Assembly (NCBI GenBank): GCA_021775275.1
Contig: JAJFIE010000165.1
Location: forward strand, 1-5,058
Source of the DNA: Rhodospirillales bacterium
GTDB taxonomy: Bacteria > Pseudomonadota > Alphaproteobacteria > Rhodospirillales > Casp-alpha2
DNA length: 5,058 nt
Direction: 5' to 3'
Shown here: piece after piece, positions 1-5,058 of the stretch
How the letters are laid out: every line of letters begins with the position of its first letter
How positions within the stretch are numbered: the first letter of the stretch is position 1
Position numbers and translations under genes: made by a program
Notes under the pieces: model-generated
Seen by the model: only the letters and a program-made list of their open reading frames with translations
What the model was told of the DNA's origin: nothing
Databases searched by the model: none

Positions 1-2680
1 GGTCCTTAACCAGGGCTTTTTCCGGCACCGGATAAATCTGCTCGACCCGCATCAGATAGACATCCTTGATGCCGCGTTTGTTGCGTTCTTCTTCCAGGTC
101 GTAATAGACCTTGCCCGTGCACAGGACCACGCGCTTGATACGGTTATCAGCAACCAGTCTACCTTCCAGTTGCGCTTCATCCCACAGCACCCGGTGGAAC
201 GAGGTTTCCCCGGCCATTTCATCGAGTGTCGATACGCAGCGCTTGTGACGCAACAGGGATTTGGGCGTCATCAGGATCAGGGGTTTGCGGAAGTCGCGCA
301 CCAGTTGACGCCGCAGCACATGGAAATAGTTGGACGGTGTGGAGCAATAGCACACTTTCATATTGTCTTCGGCGCAAAGCTGAAGGTAACGTTCCAGCCG
401 AGCCGAGCTGTGCTCCGGTCCCTGGCCTTCAAACCCGTGCGGCAACAACATGACCAGTCCCGACATGCGCAGCCACTTGGACTCACCTGATGAAATAAAC
501 TGGTCAATGATCACCTGGGCGCCGTTGGCGAAATCACCGAACTGGGCCTCCCAGATAACCAGCATCTGCGGTTCGGCAAGGGAATAGCCGTATTCAAACC
601 CAAGCACGCCGGCCTCTGACAACGGGCTGTCGATCACCTCGAAAGGCGCCTGACCAAAGCGAATGTTGTTGAGGGGTACATGTTTTTCGTCGGTTTCCTG
701 ATCCGTCAACACTGAATGGCGTTGGGAAAAAGTGCCGCGACCACAATCCTGACCGGACAGGCGTACGGGGTGACCGTCCATCAGCAGTGTGCCATAGGCC
801 AGGGCCTCAGCCGTCGCCCAGTCGATGCCTTCACCGCTCTCGATCATGCGTTGCTTGGTGGCAAGCTGGCGAATGATTTTGGAATGCGGGTTGAAATTGT
901 CGGGAACACGGCTCAACGCGTTGCCCACTTCCTTCAACCGGTCCAGCGGAACGGCTGTGTTGCCGCGGCGTGCATCACCATAGGCCACGGTCATCCCTTC
1001 CCATGATCCTTCGAGCCAGTCGGCCTTGTTGGTCTTGTAGGAGGCGGACGCATCATAGGCGGCATCAAGGGTGCCCTGCACATCAAGCTGGATGCCACGA
1101 ACGTCCTCATCGGTTATCACGCCCTCCTGCACCAGCTTCTTGGCGAAAAGCTGGCGCGTGGTCGGATGTTCGGCAATTTTTTTGTACATCCGGGGCTGCG
1201 TGAACATGGGTTCATCGCCCTCGTTATGGCCATGACGGCGATAACAGATCATGTCCACCACCACATCTTTTTTGAACTTCTGGCGGTACTCAATGGCAAT
1301 CCGGGCGCAGTGGACGACGGCTTCCGGATCATCGGCGTTTACATGGAAGATAGGCGCGCCGACGATCTTGCCGACGTCTGAACAATAGGGTGACGAGCGC
1401 GAGAAACGCGGCGAGGTGGTAAAGCCGATCTGGTTGTTGATGACCCAGTGAATGGTGCCGCCGGTCTTGTAGCCATAGAGATGTGACAGATCCAGAGTTT
1501 CCGCCACAAGTCCCTGACCGGAAAATGCCGCATCACCGTGCAACAGCAGGCCGATAACCTTTTCCCGTTCGGTGTCATTCTTCTGGCGTTGCTTGGCGCG
1601 AACCTTCCCCAGCACCACCGTGTTGACGCATTCCAGATGTGATGGATTGGCGGTCAGCGACAGATGCACGGACCGCCCGTCGAAGACCCGGTCCGATGAC
1701 GTGCCCAAATGATACTTAACGTCACCGGATCCCTGAACATCGTCAGGTTGCGTCACATTCCCCTGGAATTCGGAAAAGATTGCCTGAAACGGCTTTGACA
1801 TGACATTGGCGAGAACATTCAGACGACCCCGATGGGCCATGCCGAAGACGATTTCCTCGATACCAAGCTGGCCGCCCCGTTTGATGATCTGTTCGATGCC
1901 GGGGACCAAACTCTCACCGCCATCAAGTCCGAAGCGTTTGGTGCCGGTGAATTTCTTGTCCAGATAATGCTCAAACCCTTCCGTCTCGCTGAGACGCTGA
2001 AGGATAGCGATTTTCCCTTTATCGGTGAAATGCGTCTGATTCTGGATGCTTTCCATGCGTTCCTGCAACCAGGATTTCTCGGCCGGATCCTGGATATGCA
2101 TATATTCCATGCCAATGGAACCGCAGTAGGTGCGTTCGACAATGGCGATAATTTCACGCAAGGTGGCGCTTTCCAGCCCCAGCACGTAATTGATAAAAAT
2201 CTCGCGATCCAGGTCCTTGTCGGCGAACCCGTAGGTGGCCGGGTCGAGTTCGGCATGATATTTCGGCTCTTCCAGACCCAGGGGATCCAGGTCGGCATGC
2301 AGATGCCCGCGGACGCGATAGGCGCGGATCAGCATCAGCGTACGAATAGAATCCAGTGTCGCCTCGCGAACTTTGGCGCTGCTGCTGACGGGTGCAGCCA
2401 TCATCTGCTGGAAGCCCATCTGGGCCTGCTGGACAGATGCGGACATCTGTTCGGAAAGCGGTGTCAGACTGTCTTCGCCGACCACACGCGCCTTGGATGG
2501 CGACCAGCTTGCGCCACGTTGTTCGCTGTTCAGCACCTTCGCCTCGTCTTCCAGATCGACGAAGAATTGCTGCCAGCGCATGTCAACGGAACCCGGATCG
2601 TCCAGATACCGTTCATACAGTTGCGCGATGTAAACCTGGTTGCCAGCGTACAGAAATGCCGTTGGGTCAGTTACTGTCAT
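1..2680 (-). CDS. sucA: 2-oxoglutarate dehydrogenase E1 component (partial, C-terminus beyond window)
   Basis: This is the thiamine-diphosphate-dependent E1 subunit of the 2-oxoglutarate dehydrogenase complex. It decarboxylates 2-oxoglutarate and passes the succinyl group to the lipoyl arm of E2 (SucB) in the cytoplasm. I read 893 uninterrupted codons from ATG 2680. Residues 1-40 are the conserved N-terminus (FLYAGNQVYIAQLYERYLDD), the likely E2-contact region, followed by a low-complexity Gln/Met/Ser linker and RGHLHADLDPLGL at 124-136. Active-site motifs are all present: HRGRLNVL (His283, aligning with E. coli His260), KYHLG (His324, aligning with E. coli His298), HGDAAFSGQG at 381-390 paired with NNQIGFTTS at 415-423 (Mg/ThDP motif, Asp383), YRRHGHNEGDEP at 480-491, RLSGQDCGRGTF at 640-651, WEAQFGDFANGAQ with Glu711, and PEHSSARLER with His757. 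E. coli SucA is 933 residues, so roughly 80-95 residues lie beyond position 1. The ATG has no good Shine-Dalgarno, but no better in-frame start fits the family N-terminus. sucB and lpd probably follow. Confidence 0.97.
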   Translation of the reverse strand, partial: MTVTDPTAFLYAGNQVYIAQLYERYLDDPGSVDMRWQQFFVDLEDEAKVLNSEQRGASWSPSKARVVGEDSLTPLSEQMSASVQQAQMGFQQMMAAPVSSSAKVREATLDSIRTLMLIRAYRVRGHLHADLDPLGLEEPKYHAELDPATYGFADKDLDREIFINYVLGLESATLREIIAIVERTYCGSIGMEYMHIQDPAEKSWLQERMESIQNQTHFTDKGKIAILQRLSETEGFEHYLDKKFTGTKRFGLDGGESLVPGIEQIIKRGGQLGIEEIVFGMAHRGRLNVLANVMSKPFQAIFSEFQGNVTQPDDVQGSGDVKYHLGTSSDRVFDGRSVHLSLTANPSHLECVNTVVLGKVRAKQRQKNDTEREKVIGLLLHGDAAFSGQGLVAETLDLSHLYGYKTGGTIHWVINNQIGFTTSPRFSRSSPYCSDVGKIVGAPIFHVNADDPEAVVHCARIAIEYRQKFKKDVVVDMICYRRHGHNEGDEPMFTQPRMYKKIAEHPTTRQLFAKKLVQEGVITDEDVRGIQLDVQGTLDAAYDASASYKTNKADWLEGSWEGMTVAYGDARRGNTAVPLDRLKEVGNALSRVPDNFNPHSKIIRQLATKQRMIESGEGIDWATAEALAYGTLLMDGHPVRLSGQDCGRGTFSQRHSVLTDQETDEKHVPLNNIRFGQAPFEVIDSPLSEAGVLGFEYGYSLAEPQMLVIWEAQFGDFANGAQVIIDQFISSGESKWLRMSGLVMLLPHGFEGQGPEHSSARLERYLQLCAEDNMKVCYCSTPSNYFHVLRRQLVRDFRKPLILMTPKSLLRHKRCVSTLDEMAGETSFHRVLWDEAQLEGRLVADNRIKRVVLCTGKVYYDLEEERNKRGIKDVYLMRVEQIYPVPEKALVKD

Positions 2681-2791
2681 GAGTTTTTCGAGCGCCGGTT
2701 GGCGACACTCGCCCCTTATGAAATACACTCATGTGCGTAAGTTAAGGGTAAATACCTAAAACTAAAAGGTTTTCGTTCAAAAAAGCCAAAG
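2681..2791 (-). promoter_or_regulatory. AT-rich leader of sucA, probable promoter region
   Basis: These 111 bases separate the sucD terminator from the sucA ATG and are clearly more AT-rich than the flanking genes on the upstream half. Because an intrinsic terminator lies immediately before, sucA probably needs its own promoter here; that is inference. I looked for sigma70-like boxes: TTGAAC (2780-2775) resembles a -35 element, but nothing close to TATAAT follows at 16-18 bases. TTAACT (2744-2739) followed after 16 bases by TTTCAT is another weak pair. A purine run AAGGGG (2718-2713) is too far from the ATG to act as its Shine-Dalgarno. I cannot name a specific promoter or operator. Confidence 0.35.
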
Positions 2792-2820
2792 AAAAAACCG
2801 GAGAGTCGGCTCCGGCTTTT
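2792..2820 (-). terminator. Rho-independent terminator after sucD
   Basis: Read on the minus strand, a stem of CCGGAG (2815-2810) pairs with CTCCGG (2803-2798) around a six-base loop. A G-U pair and four A-U pairs extend it, because AAAAG precedes the stem and a run of six T (2797-2792) follows. The hairpin starts 28 bases after the sucD stop, the usual place for an operon terminator. On the plus strand the same stem is followed by C and four T, so weak bidirectional activity is possible, but no plus-strand gene enters it. How strongly it terminates is unknown; partial read-through into sucA is plausible. Confidence 0.85.
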
Positions 2821-2848
2821 CTATCGTTTCAATAGTGAAGCGTTGAGG

Positions 2849-3724
2849 TTATCCACCCATCGCCTTTACCATCGTTGTGCCGATGGAGGCGGGGGAGTCG
2901 GTGACATGAATTCCGACGGATTTCATGGCTTCGATCTTTTCCGGCGCACCACCTTTGCCGCCGGAAATAATGGCGCCAGCGTGGCCCATTCGGCGACCCG
3001 GAGGGGCGGTCAGGCCGGCGATGAATCCGACAACCGGCTTTTTGGTGCCGGATGCCCTGATCACGTCTGCGCCGTCTTCTTCGGCCGATCCGCCAATTTC
3101 ACCAATCATGACGATGGCTTCGGTTTCATCGTCTTCGATAAACATGGTCAGGCAGTCAACGAAGTTGGTGCCGTTGACCGGATCACCACCAATACCGATG
3201 CAGGTGCTCTGGCCCAGGCCCGCCGCCGTGGTTTGCGCCACGGCTTCATAGGTCAGAGTGCCTGAGCGTGACACAATGCCAACTTTGCCGGGTTGGTGAA
3301 TATGGCCGGGCATAATACCGATCTTGCATTTTTCCGGGGTGATAATACCGGGACAGTTGGGGCCGATCAGCCGTGTGCTCGAGTTTTCCAGGGCGCGTTT
3401 GACCCGCACCATGTCGAGGACGGGTATGCCCTCGGTAATGCAGACGACCAGCTCTACATCTGCATCGATAGCTTCCAGAATTGCATCGGCCGCGAAAGGC
3501 GGCGGAACATAGATGACGGAAGCATTGGCTTCGGTCTTGGCCACAGCATCGGCGACAGTGTCGAACACTGGCAGGTCCAGATGTCTGGAGCCACCTTTGC
3601 CGGGTGTCACGCCGCCAACCATTTTGGTGCCATAGGCGATGGCCTGTTCCGAGTGGAACGTGCCTTGAGCGCCGGTGAAGCCCTGACAGATGACGCGTGT
3701 GTTTTGGTCAACGAGTACGGCCAT
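2849..3724 (-). CDS. sucD: Succinyl-CoA synthetase (ADP/GDP-forming) alpha subunit
   Basis: SucD is the CoA-binding and phosphohistidine subunit of succinyl-CoA synthetase, which converts succinyl-CoA, phosphate and NDP to succinate, CoA and NTP in the TCA cycle. The protein is 291 residues (E. coli 289) and matches the family over its whole length. Visible elements are the N-terminal Rossmann-type CoA-binding domain with [19 protein letters not shown] from residue 15, GGVTPGKGG at 37-45, [11 protein letters not shown] at 120-130, [10 protein letters not shown] at 152-161, [10 protein letters not shown] with Glu209 (equivalent to catalytic E. coli Glu208), and [16 protein letters not shown] carrying the phosphorylated His248. 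The start ATG overlaps the sucC stop by one base (TGATG) and has an AAGGAGG site seven bases upstream, so the two subunits are probably translationally coupled. The only length change I see is one extra residue between Glu209 and His248, in a variable surface stretch. Stop is TAA. Confidence 0.98.
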   Translation of the reverse strand: MAVLVDQNTRVICQGFTGAQGTFHSEQAIAYGTKMVGGVTPGKGGSRHLDLPVFDTVADAVAKTEANASVIYVPPPFAADAILEAIDADVELVVCITEGIPVLDMVRVKRALENSSTRLIGPNCPGIITPEKCKIGIMPGHIHQPGKVGIVSRSGTLTYEAVAQTTAAGLGQSTCIGIGGDPVNGTNFVDCLTMFIEDDETEAIVMIGEIGGSAEEDGADVIRASGTKKPVVGFIAGLTAPPGRRMGHAGAIISGGKGGAPEKIEAMKSVGIHVTDSPASIGTTMVKAMGG

Positions 3725-4920
3725 CAGTTTGCCTCCTTCACCGCTTTGACAATCTTCTTGGCGGCGTCGCCAAGATCATCGCCGGAAATAATTGGCAACC
3801 CGGAGTCGGCGAGGATTTGCTTGCCCTGTTCCACGTTGGTGCCTTCCAGACGGACCACCAGCGGTACGTTCAGACTGACTTCCCGCGCCGCCGCGACAAC
3901 GCCTTCGGCAATAACATCACAACGCATGATGCCACCGAAGATATTGACCAGAATGCCTTCCACATTGGGATCCGACAGTATGATCTTGAATGCCGTGGTG
4001 ACACGTTCCTTGGTCGCGCCGCCACCAACATCGAGGAAGTTTGCCGGGTCACCGCCGTACAGTTTGATGATATCCATGGTGCCCATGGCCAGACCGGCGC
4101 CATTCACCATGCAGCCGATGTTGCCATCCAGCTTGATGTAGTTCAGTTCGTGCTGGGCGGCTTCGGTCTCCATGGGGTCTTCTTCGTCTTCATCGCGCAA
4201 TTCCATCACATCCTTGTGGCGGTAGAGCGCGTTATCGTCGAAATTCACCTTGGCATCGAGCGCGACCACGTCGCCAGCGCCCGTGATCACCAGAGGGTTG
4301 ATTTCAACAATGGAGCAATCCAGCTCGGTGAAAGCCTTGTACATGGCGAGCATGAATTTGACGGCCGAGCCCACCTGCTTGCCTTCAAGACCCAGGCCAA
4401 ACGCCAGCTTGCGGGCATGAAAGGGCAGCATGCCGGTCGCCGGATCAATGGACACCTTGAGAATTTTCTCAGGCGTTGCATGGGCGACTTCCTCAATTTC
4501 CATACCGCCTTCGGTCGAGGCCATCATGGTCAGACGGGATGTTTCGCGGTCCAGCAACATACCGAGGTAGAGTTCGCGTGCGATATCACAACCGTCTTCT
4601 ATATAGAGCCGTTTGACTTCCTTGCCTTGCGCGCCGGTCTGTTTGGTAACCAGAACATGGCCGAGCATTTCCGAGGCGCTTGCCCGCACATCGTCGATGG
4701 ATTTTACAACCCTGACCCCACCGGCGCCGTCCGGGTTGTCCTTGAACCGTCCCGCGCCTCGCCCACCGGCATGGATCTGGGATTTTACAACGTATACCGG
4801 GCCGCCAAGTTCCTCGGCGGCCTTAACGGCCTCATCGACCGTATAGGCGACACTGCCGTTCAGGACAGTGACACCATATCTGGAAAGCAGTTCTTTCCCT
4901 TGATATTCGTGAATATTCAT
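3724..4920 (-). CDS. sucC: Succinyl-CoA synthetase (ADP/GDP-forming) beta subunit
   Basis: SucC is the nucleotide- and succinate-binding subunit that pairs with SucD. From ATG 4920 it encodes 398 residues (E. coli 388). An ATP-grasp domain opens with [17 protein letters not shown] and contains [12 protein letters not shown] (44-55, Lys46), then VEINPL (205-210, Asn208) and LDAK (Asp222), the equivalents of the Mg-binding Asn199 and Asp213 of E. coli. The C-terminal ligase-CoA domain shows [20 protein letters not shown] (264-283), [13 protein letters not shown] (295-307) and [11 protein letters not shown] (325-335). A GTG six codons upstream (4938) is in frame, but the ATG matches the family N-terminus exactly and has GAGG five bases upstream, so I chose it. 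The gene overlaps sucD by one base. The sequence does not let me decide between ADP and GDP preference. Confidence 0.98.
   Translation of the reverse strand: MNIHEYQGKELLSRYGVTVLNGSVAYTVDEAVKAAEELGGPVYVVKSQIHAGGRGAGRFKDNPDGAGGVRVVKSIDDVRASASEMLGHVLVTKQTGAQGKEVKRLYIEDGCDIARELYLGMLLDRETSRLTMMASTEGGMEIEEVAHATPEKILKVSIDPATGMLPFHARKLAFGLGLEGKQVGSAVKFMLAMYKAFTELDCSIVEINPLVITGAGDVVALDAKVNFDDNALYRHKDVMELRDEDEEDPMETEAAQHELNYIKLDGNIGCMVNGAGLAMGTMDIIKLYGGDPANFLDVGGGATKERVTTAFKIILSDPNVEGILVNIFGGIMRCDVIAEGVVAAAREVSLNVPLVVRLEGTNVEQGKQILADSGLPIISGDDLGDAAKKIVKAVKEAN
3732..3738 (-). promoter_or_regulatory. sucD ribosome binding site inside the sucC 3' end
   Basis: AAGGAGG on the minus strand lies seven bases before the sucD ATG and within the last codons of sucC. 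It is a strong Shine-Dalgarno match at ideal spacing. Together with the TGATG stop/start overlap it fixes the sucD start at 3724 and suggests equimolar synthesis of the two subunits by coupling or reinitiation. Confidence 0.85.
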
Positions 4921-4925
4921 TTCTA

Positions 4926-4935
4926 CCTCGTCTCC
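4926..4935 (-). promoter_or_regulatory. sucC ribosome binding site
   Basis: On the minus strand GGAGACGAGG precedes the sucC ATG. The GAGG part ends five bases before ATG 4920, good spacing. The site decides against the in-frame GTG at 4938, whose codons would contain this Shine-Dalgarno. Confidence 0.75.
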
Positions 4936-4940
4936 CACAA

Positions 4941-4970
4941 GGCCGGAACAGTACCTGTGACTGCCCGGCC
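4941..4970 (-). other. Imperfect hairpin in the sucC 5' leader
   Basis: GGCCGG and CCGGCC form a perfect 6-bp outer arm; inside it CAGT pairs with ACTG around a seven-base loop, separated by a one-by-two internal loop. It fills half of the 60-base gap between the upstream gene and sucC and ends five bases before the GGAGACGAGG site. No T-run follows on the minus strand, so it is not a typical intrinsic terminator. It could be an RNA-processing or stability element, a weak transcription pause site, or an operator; the sequence does not distinguish these. I see no convincing sucC promoter in the remainder of the gap. Confidence 0.45.
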
Positions 4971-4980
4971 ATTGATAGCC

Positions 4981-5058
4981 CTATTTCTTTTTTGCAGGCG
5001 CCGCTTTTTTCCTGCGTGCCGGAGCGGCTGGCTTTTTCCCGGCCTTGTTCATCATGCT
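4981..5058 (-). CDS. 3' end of an unidentified gene with a Lys/Ala/Pro-rich C-terminal tail
   Basis: The minus-strand frame ending at TAG 4983-4981 is open to the window edge and gives 25 residues rich in Lys, Ala, Pro and Arg (for example KAGKKPAAPARRKKAAPAKKK). Such basic, alanine/proline-rich tails occur at the C-termini of nucleic-acid-binding and polyanion-binding proteins, but the tail alone does not identify a family. In many Alphaproteobacteria the malate dehydrogenase gene mdh precedes sucC; this tail does not look like a usual Mdh end, so either another gene stands here or the protein carries an extension. An alternative is a tiny ORF starting at one of the two adjacent ATG codons near 5055-5050. 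The frame could also be non-coding; only the composition argues for a protein. Confidence 0.45.
   Translation of the reverse strand, partial: SMMNKAGKKPAAPARRKKAAPAKKK

Noticed and set aside
1..480. Possible plus-strand gene at the left edge in the 170-490 open frame.
   Set aside because: The minus strand here encodes the conserved sucA C-terminal region (LLRH, GKVYYDLEEER, VEQIYPVPEKA), which fully explains the sequence.
1819..2298. A 159-codon minus-strand open frame inside sucA.
   Set aside because: It is in a different frame from sucA, which reads continuously with all family motifs through this stretch. It is not evidence of a frameshift.
1832..2740. A 302-codon plus-strand open frame opposite the sucA N-terminal half.
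   Set aside because: It lies antisense to a strongly conserved coding frame, its protein resembles no family I know, and it has no Shine-Dalgarno. Codon bias of sucA removes stops from the complement.
3293..4141. A 282-codon plus-strand open frame across the sucC/sucD junction.
   Set aside because: It is antisense to two complete, full-length conserved genes; the translation is low-complexity in its second half and matches nothing recognisable.
4921..4938. GTG at 4938 as the sucC start, adding six residues.
   Set aside because: The ATG at 4920 matches the conserved MNIHEYQ N-terminus and has GAGG five bases before it; the extension would translate the ribosome binding site.
4990..5040. T-runs on the plus strand near the right edge as possible terminators.
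   Set aside because: They are the complement of lysine codons in the upstream gene's tail, and no stable stem precedes them.

Overview
The window looks like a chromosomal TCA-cycle locus from a proteobacterium, most likely an alphaproteobacterium. The order sucC-sucD-sucA (succinyl-CoA synthetase genes upstream of 2-oxoglutarate dehydrogenase E1) is typical of Alphaproteobacteria, unlike the sucA-sucB-sucC-sucD order of E. coli. The SucA protein also reads like alphaproteobacterial E1o. Base composition is moderately GC-rich by eye. No mobile element, CRISPR array, tRNA or rRNA is visible, and every gene I can support lies on the minus strand.

Layout in the direction of transcription (high to low coordinates). 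Positions 5058-4981 hold the last 25 codons of an unidentified gene ending in a Lys/Ala/Pro-rich basic tail. A 60-base gap with an imperfect hairpin and a Shine-Dalgarno site leads into sucC (4920-3724). sucC overlaps sucD (3724-2849) by one base in a TGATG junction. A strong intrinsic terminator follows 28 bases after sucD. An AT-rich leader of about 110 bases then leads to sucA, which starts at 2680 and runs off the window edge at position 1 after 893 codons. About 80-95 C-terminal residues are missing. sucA has no stop codon inside the window, so its frame must be read through by hand; it is intact throughout.

Functionally, SucA with its partners SucB (E2o) and Lpd (E3), expected just beyond position 1, makes succinyl-CoA from 2-oxoglutarate. 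SucCD converts succinyl-CoA to succinate with formation of ATP or GTP. The two enzymes catalyse consecutive TCA steps. The terminator between sucD and sucA suggests that the two halves can be expressed at different levels.

I found no undescribed system. The points worth a second look are regulatory: the terminator and its possible alternative fold, the sucA leader with no clear Shine-Dalgarno and a small overlapping ORF, the hairpin before sucC, and the basic tail of the upstream gene.
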